64,000 nucleotides of DNA from Burkholderia sp. GAS332. Lineage in GTDB: Bacteria; Pseudomonadota; Gammaproteobacteria; Burkholderiales; Burkholderiaceae. The stretch covers positions 4,030,001 through 4,094,000 of the forward strand of contig FSRV01000001.1 in NCBI GenBank assembly GCA_900142905.1. Reading direction: 5' to 3'. Numbering within the stretch: position 1 is the stretch's first letter; each line of letters starts with the position of its first letter. The translations under genes were made by a program, and so were the position numbers. Positions 56,647 through 64,000 of the stretch are shown here, one piece after another. The notes under the pieces are model-generated. The model was not told the origin of the DNA. It made no database searches and saw nothing but the letters and a program-made list of their open reading frames with translations.

Positions 56647-59496
56647 ATGCGCGTTGACAGCTATCGAAACAGTACTACCATCGACACTCTCACAGACGAT
56701 GCAGAGTCGACAGACAGCAGGCCGGCCCGGCGATCTGCCGATCAACCCGCGCCGGCTGAAGCGGCCGATCGCAAACGGTTGCCGCCCATACCGACTCACG
56801 AGCGCATTCGCCACGCCACCACCGGCAATGACGGCCGAACGTCGCGCTCGCCGACGCCAAAACCGCAAACTGACCGCCCCCCCGCCGGCGCAACCAGTAT
56901 TCAGTACCGCGGCGTCACCATCAATTTGCGTCCGAGCCTTGCGCCAGCGAACCCCACACCGGAACAGGCGACCCGCTTTGGCATCGCGGACACGCTTTTT
57001 TGTCCCTCGTCAGCGGCGAGCGGTGTCACGTCGTCCTATCTGAATCAGGACGACATGGCAAGCAACCCTAGAGTTCAGGCGGTCGCGCAAGGGCGCCCAA
57101 TCGAGTCGGGTTGCCTTGGCTGTACGTTGAAGGTCATGCAGGGGGCGGCCACCAGCACGCGGCAAGGCAATCTGTTCGATTCGGCAAACGCAGTAGGACG
57201 AGCCTACGCGCAAGGCGGACAGACAAGAACCGCCATGCTCGCCTCGATCAGAAATTTGCAGAGCGATGGGAACTGGAGCGGCGATTCGCGGGAATTGCCG
57301 GGTTATATCCGGCACCCGGGCACCGCCGGATTACGAAGCGGCACCGCGCTGATCACCGATCTCGAAGAGCACTTCGCCTCACCCTACACCCCGCAGGGAG
57401 AGACGATGGGGCATCCCAACACCTTCGCCCTGATCGGACTCTCGCTGAGAAACACGCCCAGCGGCGTCTTTTCGGTAGAACGCCCGGGGCACGTCATGAG
57501 CGTCCAACGGACACATGCCGACGGCGACTATCGCACCGACGCATACACGCTATATGACCCTAGTCAGGGCGCATTTCGCTACGACAATTTCGCTCAGATG
57601 GCATACGCCGTGAGCCACTATACCCCGGCCGCATACCCCGGACTAGGTGGCTTCACCTCCGCGAGCACGTCCTACTATGCGATGCAGAATGTGCTCCAGC
57701 ACCCGCTGGCGCGCGAACGCCTTGGAACAATCGGTGGAAGCTACGGAATGGCGGCACTGCCCGCGCCGCTACCCCCAAACTTCATGTCCGATGACTACGA
57801 GCCGCAGCCCGTGCCTGTGCCGTCCCTCACACCACCGCGCGTCGACCTGCCCCGGCTACCCGACTTCGACCAGCCGGGCCCGTCGGGCTACCAGCCACCG
57901 CCGCGCGACGAACTCAAGCGCAGTGCCGACACCGAAGGCGAGCGCCAGCCAATGGCGCTATATCGCCCGTCCATCGTCACGCCGGCAGACCTGAGGAAGC
58001 TCGGCGGCTTCAGCGCCGAACAGACGCCGCTCGGCAAGGTCAACCTCGATCTGCACAATTTCGACGTCGCGACCAACCCCTCCGTGATCGACGGTTCCGG
58101 CTATCTCGGCACCTTCCGCAAGCTCGAGACGGCGCAGCAGAATCCGGCCCTCGCCGACGCAAAGAACGGTTATGTCTATGCGGTCGCGCCCACGCCCAAC
58201 ATGGTCGACCTCGATGCCTCGCTCGGCGCGAGTGCGCGCCGCCCCGACACTGGCGAAGTCGCCGCAATGGGCCGCATCGACTACACGCAGATTCGCGGCT
58301 GGCAGAAAATGGAAAACGGCAAGCTCGGGAAGTTCACGGCCAATCCCGACTATCGCTGGGACGTCTACGACCAGACCCGCACCGCCGGCGCCCAGCCGCA
58401 ACTGTCGCGCTTCGCCGCCGACAACACGGCATGGAACGACAGCGCGCATCGACCGTTCGTCACGACGCAGACGCACAACGACACCACCACCTATGTGCCG
58501 ACGCAGGAGCCAAACCTGACTCAGGCGAGCTTCTACAACCACGCGCTGGAAAAAATTGGCTACCTGAACGACCAGCAGGCCAAGGGCCAGGACTATCGCG
58601 GGCCGGTAGAACTCATCGCTCACAACGGCGCCTATGGCACGCTACAGGCCAACGTCCACACGCCGGCAGGGCAGGTCTTCTCGCCCAACGGCCCCGGCAA
58701 CACCGACGTCACCGTCACAAACAGAGCAGCCGACGTGGACGGTCATCACACATTCCGCATGGGCGACGACGGCCGGTTTCACACTAGGGTACTCGGCGAA
58801 GACGAAGTCTTGCGGGTGGGCGGCAACGGCTATCTGTATCTCGACTACGCGCCCAAGGATCCGCAAAGCAGGAATGGCGTGTTCCGCTACCAGGACAACC
58901 GCCTGGTTCACGAAGAAGACAACAAGGTGCTCACCTATTCCTCTGCAGGCTATGCGTATGTGAGTGACCACGACTATGACAGTAGCTATTCGCAGTGGAA
59001 GCTGACCGACAGCAGCAACAAGTCCTATTCGCCGCCGAAAAGCATTGACTCGTATCACGACAGCAGCGCCGGCAGCGCCCGAACGCAGTATGAATTCGAC
59101 AAGGACCCGGATTCGGCTTTGCCCGTTGGAACCACCCACTTCGTGACGTCCTTGCCCGGCGGCCCGTCGACCTATGCAGACACCGGCTCGTTCATACGCA
59201 ACGCCACTCAGGACCAACAGCAGGAGCGAGCCAACTGGCTCAATCGCAACAACGCGGCGCTGCTGTTCAAAGACGGCTTCTATCTCACCGCGACCGGAGA
59301 GCACACCCTGGAGGTACGCAATCTGCAAGGCAACACGATCAAGACCGTTCAAACCGATGCCGCGTCGCAGAACGACGCATCCGGGATCAAGTCCGATTAC
59401 TCGGTATCCGATCGGACGTGGTCTCGCCTGCAGAGCGAGCAGGACCGCAGAAAGAAGTTTGAAGAACTGAGCAAGACCGCGTATGCCGCGCAATGA
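56647..59496 (+). CDS. Large modular effector/toxin candidate: C58-like protease region plus cholera-toxin-A-like ADP-ribosyltransferase domain
   Basis: The 949-residue product has no Sec signal and a disordered Pro/Arg/Ser-rich N-terminus (1-85). Residues about 115-330 resemble YopT/AvrPphB cysteine proteases (C58): candidate Cys156 (or Cys159) in ESGCLGCTLKVM, His282 in ERPGHVMSVQR and Asp304 in YTLYDPSQGAFRY. A Pro-rich linker (370-432) leads to residues about 436-605, which match cholera toxin A: LYR with Arg440, then GYVYAVAPTPNM (toxin YIYVIATAPNM), then EVAAMGRIDYTQIRGW (toxin EVSALGGIPYSQIYGW). The STS motif is GTF (488-490) and the ExE motif is TGE with Glu537 kept. Residues 650-830 are beta-rich without a known family. 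The ATG at 56647 follows AAGGAG. No immunity or chaperone gene is adjacent, favouring a host-directed effector. Confidence 0.75.
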   Translation: MRVDSYRNSTTIDTLTDDAESTDSRPARRSADQPAPAEAADRKRLPPIPTHERIRHATTGNDGRTSRSPTPKPQTDRPPAGATSIQYRGVTINLRPSLAPANPTPEQATRFGIADTLFCPSSAASGVTSSYLNQDDMASNPRVQAVAQGRPIESGCLGCTLKVMQGAATSTRQGNLFDSANAVGRAYAQGGQTRTAMLASIRNLQSDGNWSGDSRELPGYIRHPGTAGLRSGTALITDLEEHFASPYTPQGETMGHPNTFALIGLSLRNTPSGVFSVERPGHVMSVQRTHADGDYRTDAYTLYDPSQGAFRYDNFAQMAYAVSHYTPAAYPGLGGFTSASTSYYAMQNVLQHPLARERLGTIGGSYGMAALPAPLPPNFMSDDYEPQPVPVPSLTPPRVDLPRLPDFDQPGPSGYQPPPRDELKRSADTEGERQPMALYRPSIVTPADLRKLGGFSAEQTPLGKVNLDLHNFDVATNPSVIDGSGYLGTFRKLETAQQNPALADAKNGYVYAVAPTPNMVDLDASLGASARRPDTGEVAAMGRIDYTQIRGWQKMENGKLGKFTANPDYRWDVYDQTRTAGAQPQLSRFAADNTAWNDSAHRPFVTTQTHNDTTTYVPTQEPNLTQASFYNHALEKIGYLNDQQAKGQDYRGPVELIAHNGAYGTLQANVHTPAGQVFSPNGPGNTDVTVTNRAADVDGHHTFRMGDDGRFHTRVLGEDEVLRVGGNGYLYLDYAPKDPQSRNGVFRYQDNRLVHEEDNKVLTYSSAGYAYVSDHDYDSSYSQWKLTDSSNKSYSPPKSIDSYHDSSAGSARTQYEFDKDPDSALPVGTTHFVTSLPGGPSTYADTGSFIRNATQDQQQERANWLNRNNAALLFKDGFYLTATGEHTLEVRNLQGNTIKTVQTDAASQNDASGIKSDYSVSDRTWSRLQSEQDRRKKFEELSKTAYAAQ

Positions 59497-59517
59497 ACGC
59501 GGATGATCGACGTATGA

Positions 59518-59553
59518 GAGCGCCGCGCCCGTGCATTACCGGACGCGGCGCTC
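59518..59553. terminator. Hairpin between the effector gene and tamB
   Basis: GAGCGCCGCG and CGCGGCGCTC form a perfect 10-bp stem with a 16-base loop between the two convergent genes. There is no T-tract, so it may be a Rho-assisted or mRNA-end structure. Confidence 0.5.
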
Positions 59554-59559
59554 CAGGTG

Positions 59560-62500
59560 TCACCACTGGACCCGGTCGAAGCGCCGCGTATAAAGCAGCT
59601 CGAGCCCGTCGAACGTGCCGCCATAAGCCGCCACCGACCAATAGCGCGTCAGGTTGATGGTCGCCTTGATCGCATTGCTCGCCGACTGCAGACCCTGCTC
59701 GTAGCCGATCACAAGCCACTCGTTGATCGCCTTCGACACCATCACCACCTGGGGATCGGTCAGCCCGACTTCGCTTCGCCCGATCGAAAACTCGTCGAGC
59801 CCGAAAGTCTGCGCAATCCGCTTGCCGCTTGCACTGCCGAGCAACGCGAGCGCCGTCGTCATGGTGCTTTGCTGACCGAGGTTATTGCCCTGATCCGTGC
59901 CGTGTCCAAACAGCAGCCACGAGAGCTTTTCGTTGTCCGGCACGTTCGGCTCGGAAATCAGCTTCGCCACCGGGAACTGAACCGTGCCCGTGACCTGCAC
60001 GCCCGCCTCGACCTGCTGATTGCGGCGCATTGCCAGGATGTTGATGCCCGGATTGGCGACCGGACCGTTGAACGTGAAGAAGCCGTTCTCGATGTTGAGC
60101 TTGCGGCCGAACGCGGTATAGGTCGAGCCCTGCGTCACGCGGACATTGCCGACCGCCCGCAACGGCAGGTTCGGCGCGCTCATCGCCGTGATCGTACCGC
60201 TCAGGCCGAGGTCCGCGCCCATGCCGCGGAAACGGAAGCTGTTGCCGAGATTGATGTCGATATTGGCGCGTGGCGCAAACGGGCCGATCGGCTTGTTCGT
60301 GCCCGCCACCTGCGGCGGTGGCCGCTCGCCCGCCACCGTGCCGTCCGGACGCACCACCACCACGTCGTCGCCGAGTGTCGGCGCGGATTGCTCCGGCATA
60401 TCGAACAGCGCGTGATCGACCACGAATTTGCCGTTGATCGCCATACCGCCCTCGGTGCCGCCGTTTGCCACGCTCGCGCTACCCGACAGCGAGAGATTGC
60501 GGTCCGGCGACGCGAACAACTCCAGCTTATCCGCGACGATGCTAGCGGACAGATCCGGCTGGGCGCCATCCAGACGCACACGGCCGGTTGCGCGCAACGT
60601 GCCGCTCGCGCCATGAAACTCCACCTGCTGGAAATCCACCAGATTTTGCGAGAGCGCGATACGCACCACGCCGTCTTTCAACTGCACGCCCTGGTTGACC
60701 ATCGTCGCCGACAAACCGTCGCCGAGCAGCGACCCCGTCAGATTCGGCTTGGCGACTGTGCCGCCGAGCGCGAGTTTGAGCGCGAGGTGGCCGTCCAGCA
60801 GATAGCTCGGGCCGAACAGGCCGCCGGTCGTTTTCAGCGACGGCACGTTCGCAATGATGTTGCCGCTCACCGCGCCCTCTTCGTTGACGCTCAGGAAGCC
60901 GTCACGCGTCACGAGCATGGTATGCGCGTCGGCGTCGATCACGCCGATCCGGCTGGCCTGCGCGTGGATAGTCGCATTCAGCCGGTTGCCACCACTGAAT
61001 TCGGCACGCGCGCTCATATCGGTAATGCCCAGCGAGGCCAAACCACGTCCGATTTCGACCGTGACATCGCCGCCGCGACGCTTCAACTGAATGTGGCCGG
61101 TCGCGGTGCTGCCGAGCGCGAAATCCCAGTCGCCGTCGAACACCAGATCGGTTTTGACGGCCGGCGGTTCGCCGGTGATCTCGTGCCGCAAATCCTGCAG
61201 GCGCGCGAGCGAAATGTCGGTCAAGGTGCCCGCGGACTGGATCTTGCCGTGGTCGAAAGCAAACGATTTCAGGCTCAGCACCGCGCCTTCGAGCGTGAGG
61301 CGCGTCGCGCCGAGCGTCAGGCGGTTCGGCCCGGCGCTCACGGCGAGCGGTGACTCGAGGTTCAGCGCCGGTGTGCCGCGGTTCTGCAGGCGGGTCACGG
61401 TGCCGTCCCAGCGCGTGCCATCGCGAGCTTCGGTCAGCTTGCCGTTGGCCGCGAGCGTCAGATCGAGCGGACGGTCCTGCAGTTTGCCGGTGGCGGCCGC
61501 CTCCAGCGTATGGTTGGCGCGCGTGCCGGACAGGCGCGCCGTGAGCGTGGTGAGATCGACGCCGCCGGCGCTGAGGTCGCGCGCGTCAGTCGTGAAGACG
61601 AGCGCGCCGTTCGCGCCGTCGCGCAATTCGGCGTGGCCTTCCGCATGGCCAATGCGGTTACTGCTGAACACGACACTGTCTGCCTTGTAGTTCAGCACGA
61701 CATTCGGATGCGCAAACGAGCCGGTGACGTCGCCGTCCGCGGCGATCAGACCAGCGAGACCAAACCCGAGACGATCGAGTTCCGGCGCATCGACGCGAAA
61801 ACGCAGGCGGTCGCCGCGCGCGCCGAAGCTGCCCTGCAAGTCCACCTGATTGCCCGCCACCGAGAGATTCGCGCGGCTCGGCAGAATCCGCGAGCCGGCT
61901 AGCTGGACCACGCCGCCGCCCGTCAACGGCAGGCCGTCGTAGACGCTCGGACCGAGTTTGAATTCGGCCTTGGTGGTAAAGACCGGACCGAGCACGCCGG
62001 CCGCGGTGAGCGTGCCGTTCACGCGCGCCTCGATCTTGTGGGCCGGCGGCGCGGCACGCTTGGGCGGCGGCGCTTTACGTTGAACCACTTCGGTCCGCAC
62101 GGCGGCCTTGGCCGTGTTTTTTACTGCGGCGGCGGCTTGGTCGGCGGGGGCCGCGCTTTTCGCACCGGCCGTACTGCCGGCTTCTGCCACGCCTTGTGCG
62201 GCTTGCTTGTTTTTGGCCTTGTTCGCCGTGGGAGCCGCGCCCGTTACCGGCGTGCGCGACGGCATCTGCGACGTCAGCGTCAACGGATCGAAATCGGTCA
62301 ACTGCGCTTTCAGGTTATAGGTGGAATTCGCGTCGTGCTTGAGCGCGCCAGACAGATCGATGCGGCCTTTACCCGATGTGACACGAACGTCGTTGAAGCT
62401 CATTCGCGCGGGGTCGAAGGTCACCTTGCCTTGGGCGCGCAATCCTGCTTTCGGGTCCGCGAGATCGAGGGTCAGGCTTTGTATGTCGTCGTTCAGACGG

Positions 62501-63951
62501 ATGCCGATCGGACCGGAAAGCTGGGTGGGCCGCACGGTCGCTTCGAGGGCGTTCAGGTCGAGCCCGGCGACTTGCAGATCGAACTGGCCGCGCTTGCCGG
62601 TCAGCGCGCCGCCGCCGGTGAGCGTGGCGCTCTTCACGAGCCGCACCTTCAGGTTCGAGATGCGCTGCGCCTGGGCGTCGAGGCGCACGTCGGTTTGCGC
62701 GTCGACCAAAGGCAGCAGGTGCTGGTCGATCGCACCCGGTTTGGCGTTGACGATCGAGACATGGCCCGCGACGGCGAAACCTGCGGCGGCTTTTGCTGCT
62801 GCATCGCTGTTGACGCCGCCTTTGCCGTTTTTGACAACGTGCGGCTCGGCTATACCGGTAGCGCTGCTGGCACCGGCGGTGCTCACGGGGCCGGAAGCGC
62901 TGGCGGAACTCGCCGTATTCGCCGCGCCGGCAACACTCACCCCGCTGGCCCCACTGGCAGCACCCAACGTCACCGCACCCGTTGCGTCCTGCCCCACCGG
63001 CTGCAGTTCAGCGCGCACCGCCAGATCCGCCAGCGGCGCACCAGGCGCAAACGCCTGCGGATTGATATGGTCGAAAGTCAGCGTGGCGCGTTTCAACGGC
63101 ACGTCGCTGAACGGCGTGGCCTCGACCCGGGCATGGCCGGTGAGCTTCATGCCGCTGGCATCGAGTTCGGCAACAAGATTCTCCAGCGTACCGCTCAGAT
63201 GGCCGCCCACCTGCACCGGCTCGTTGTTAACCTTGCCGGAATAGCCGACATCGCCGCTCAGCGGGAACGGCCGTACCCCGTCGAGCTTCGCCTCCGCCGT
63301 CACTGCGCCGAACGGCGTGTCCAGCCGTTCGATCGCAGCCTCATGGTGCCGGCCGTCGCTGCGGCCATGAAACATGAAACGGGACAGCTCGGTCGTCGAC
63401 CCGCCCTCGCGCAACAGCAGTTTGTCGACCTGCACGTCGCGCACGTCGACTTGCATCGGCAAGCGCAAGTCTTGCGGCAGTTTCAACGGCCCGCTGCTGC
63501 TCGACGACGAAGCGCCGATACGAGCGTCGATCGTACCGATATGCAGATAGTCGATCATGAAGCGCCAAGGCTGGTGCGTCAGCTCCCAGCGGCCGGCCAC
63601 GCGGTCGATCTGGATATCCGTGCCGCTGCCGTCGAGACTGCGCCAGCGCACCTGCCGCAGCTGCACGCCCTTCGAGAGCGCACCGCTCTCCAGCGTGCCG
63701 GTCAGCTTGCCGTCGAGCAGTTTGACAGCCGCCTGCCACGCGTAAGCCGTGCCGCGCTCAGTCGTCAGCGCGCCGTACAGCAGGCCGAGCGCCACAGCCA
63801 CCAGCAACACCAGCACGGCGAGCGTCCACGCAAGCGTTTTCAGCAGCAATCGGCCACGACGGCGCTGCGGCGCGTCGGGCGGTGGCTGCTGTCCGGGCGG
63901 AGGAGCGCCGGGCGGCTGCGTAGGTGGCTGGGCGGAAGCGTCCGTGGTCAT
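59560..63951 (-). CDS. tamB: Translocation and assembly module subunit TamB (DUF490)
   Basis: This 1,463-residue AsmA-superfamily bridge protein spans the periplasm, working with TamA in outer-membrane protein or lipid delivery. It has a Pro/Gln-rich cytosolic tail, one N-terminal membrane anchor (about 38-60: LKTLAWTLAVLVLLVAVALG), repeated beta-strand segments forming the lipid groove, an Ala/Ser/Gly/Thr-rich low-complexity linker (about 345-400), and the C-terminal DUF490 domain (ANIDINLGNSFRFRGMGADL, GRKLNIENGFFTFNGPVANP, PEVPDNEKLSWLLFGH-like and the last strand VAAYGGTFDGLELLYTRRFD). The length is usual for betaproteobacteria. The ATG at 63951 lies 28 bp after the tamA stop. Confidence 0.93.
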   Translation of the reverse strand: MTTDASAQPPTQPPGAPPPGQQPPPDAPQRRRGRLLLKTLAWTLAVLVLLVAVALGLLYGALTTERGTAYAWQAAVKLLDGKLTGTLESGALSKGVQLRQVRWRSLDGSGTDIQIDRVAGRWELTHQPWRFMIDYLHIGTIDARIGASSSSSSGPLKLPQDLRLPMQVDVRDVQVDKLLLREGGSTTELSRFMFHGRSDGRHHEAAIERLDTPFGAVTAEAKLDGVRPFPLSGDVGYSGKVNNEPVQVGGHLSGTLENLVAELDASGMKLTGHARVEATPFSDVPLKRATLTFDHINPQAFAPGAPLADLAVRAELQPVGQDATGAVTLGAASGASGVSVAGAANTASSASASGPVSTAGASSATGIAEPHVVKNGKGGVNSDAAAKAAAGFAVAGHVSIVNAKPGAIDQHLLPLVDAQTDVRLDAQAQRISNLKVRLVKSATLTGGGALTGKRGQFDLQVAGLDLNALEATVRPTQLSGPIGIRLNDDIQSLTLDLADPKAGLRAQGKVTFDPARMSFNDVRVTSGKGRIDLSGALKHDANSTYNLKAQLTDFDPLTLTSQMPSRTPVTGAAPTANKAKNKQAAQGVAEAGSTAGAKSAAPADQAAAAVKNTAKAAVRTEVVQRKAPPPKRAAPPAHKIEARVNGTLTAAGVLGPVFTTKAEFKLGPSVYDGLPLTGGGVVQLAGSRILPSRANLSVAGNQVDLQGSFGARGDRLRFRVDAPELDRLGFGLAGLIAADGDVTGSFAHPNVVLNYKADSVVFSSNRIGHAEGHAELRDGANGALVFTTDARDLSAGGVDLTTLTARLSGTRANHTLEAAATGKLQDRPLDLTLAANGKLTEARDGTRWDGTVTRLQNRGTPALNLESPLAVSAGPNRLTLGATRLTLEGAVLSLKSFAFDHGKIQSAGTLTDISLARLQDLRHEITGEPPAVKTDLVFDGDWDFALGSTATGHIQLKRRGGDVTVEIGRGLASLGITDMSARAEFSGGNRLNATIHAQASRIGVIDADAHTMLVTRDGFLSVNEEGAVSGNIIANVPSLKTTGGLFGPSYLLDGHLALKLALGGTVAKPNLTGSLLGDGLSATMVNQGVQLKDGVVRIALSQNLVDFQQVEFHGASGTLRATGRVRLDGAQPDLSASIVADKLELFASPDRNLSLSGSASVANGGTEGGMAINGKFVVDHALFDMPEQSAPTLGDDVVVVRPDGTVAGERPPPQVAGTNKPIGPFAPRANIDINLGNSFRFRGMGADLGLSGTITAMSAPNLPLRAVGNVRVTQGSTYTAFGRKLNIENGFFTFNGPVANPGINILAMRRNQQVEAGVQVTGTVQFPVAKLISEPNVPDNEKLSWLLFGHGTDQGNNLGQQSTMTTALALLGSASGKRIAQTFGLDEFSIGRSEVGLTDPQVVMVSKAINEWLVIGYEQGLQSASNAIKATINLTRYWSVAAYGGTFDGLELLYTRRFDRVQW

Positions 63952-63979
63952 GCGTGGATCATGTAAAAGCAGGTTTCCA

Positions 63980-64000
63980 TCAGAAGGCAATACCGAGCGT
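63980..64000 (-). CDS. tamA: C-terminal end of TamA (Omp85 family), truncated by the window edge
   Basis: The last six codons on the minus strand read Thr-Leu-Gly-Ile-Ala-Phe followed by TGA. A terminal Phe after alternating hydrophobic residues is the C-terminal beta-signal of outer-membrane barrels, and the position directly upstream of tamB on the same strand is where tamA lies. Only this fragment is visible, so the assignment rests on context. Confidence 0.7.
   Translation of the reverse strand, partial: TLGIAF

Noticed and set aside
59557..63966. Long plus-strand frames (598 and 642 codons) antisense to tamB
   Set aside because: They are mirror frames of tamB in G+C-rich DNA, with no ribosome-binding sites and Arg/Ala/Gln-rich low-complexity translations.

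Overview
The window is bacterial chromosomal DNA, rich in G+C and densely coding on both strands. It most likely comes from a Burkholderiaceae member of the Burkholderia/Paraburkholderia group. The evidence is a glucokinase fused to a HexR-type regulator inside a zwf-pgl-glk operon, the serS-rarA-(permease)-lolA-ftsK / trxB-smr order, a DUF4148 protein, a dcd / SodC-like / Mrp / OmpA-lipoprotein / metG block, and a dispersed repeat of a kind I associate with this group. Species cannot be fixed from the sequence alone.

Layout. 1-2031: end-truncated minC, a GNAT acetyltransferase and map, all on minus. 2419-4823: a Tat-exported ferritin-like lipoprotein followed by an NRAMP-type metal transporter. 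4891-8775: a tightly packed minus operon (FAD oxidoreductase, DUF1365, CFA-synthase-like methyltransferase, chalcone-isomerase-like protein), probably modifying membrane fatty acids. 9030-13288: a membrane-anchored substrate-binding protein with a LysM tail, its membrane coiled-coil neighbour, and a divergent HilA-like winged-helix/TPR regulator. 13374-15196: a DUF4148 secreted protein and a polysaccharide flippase. 15497-26606: housekeeping block with tRNA-Ser(CGA), serS, rarA, a cytosine-permease-family transporter, lolA, ftsK, trxB, an Smr-domain protein and a TRIC-type channel. 26735-31637: flagellar genes fliD, fliC and a separate flgE-type hook gene, with recognisable promoter elements. 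32048-33783: a glutathione transferase and a LysR regulator.

33910-43195 is a glucose uptake and catabolism region. A four-gene sugar ABC transporter runs on minus; zwf, pgl and the glk-hexR fusion run on plus. A near-perfect 19-bp palindrome of HexR type lies upstream of zwf, so the fused regulator probably controls its own operon and perhaps the transporter.

43219-45912 is an accessory region: a large inverted-repeat (foldback) element whose interior holds a 39-bp tandem repeat, and whose left arm is split by an intact 1,369-bp IS4-family insertion sequence with perfect 21-bp terminal repeats and a 10-bp target duplication. Then follow a bestrophin-like channel, an LprI-like secreted protein, an Orn/Lys/Arg decarboxylase, dcd, a SodC-like lipoprotein that has lost most metal ligands, Mrp/ApbC, an OmpA-family lipoprotein and metG.

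The most striking gene is at 56647-59496, between metG and tamB. It encodes a 949-residue protein that I read as a modular effector or toxin: a disordered N-terminus, a YopT/C58-like cysteine protease region, and a central domain clearly resembling the cholera toxin A-subunit ADP-ribosyltransferase but with altered catalytic motifs, then a beta-rich tail. The window closes with tamB and the last codons of tamA.
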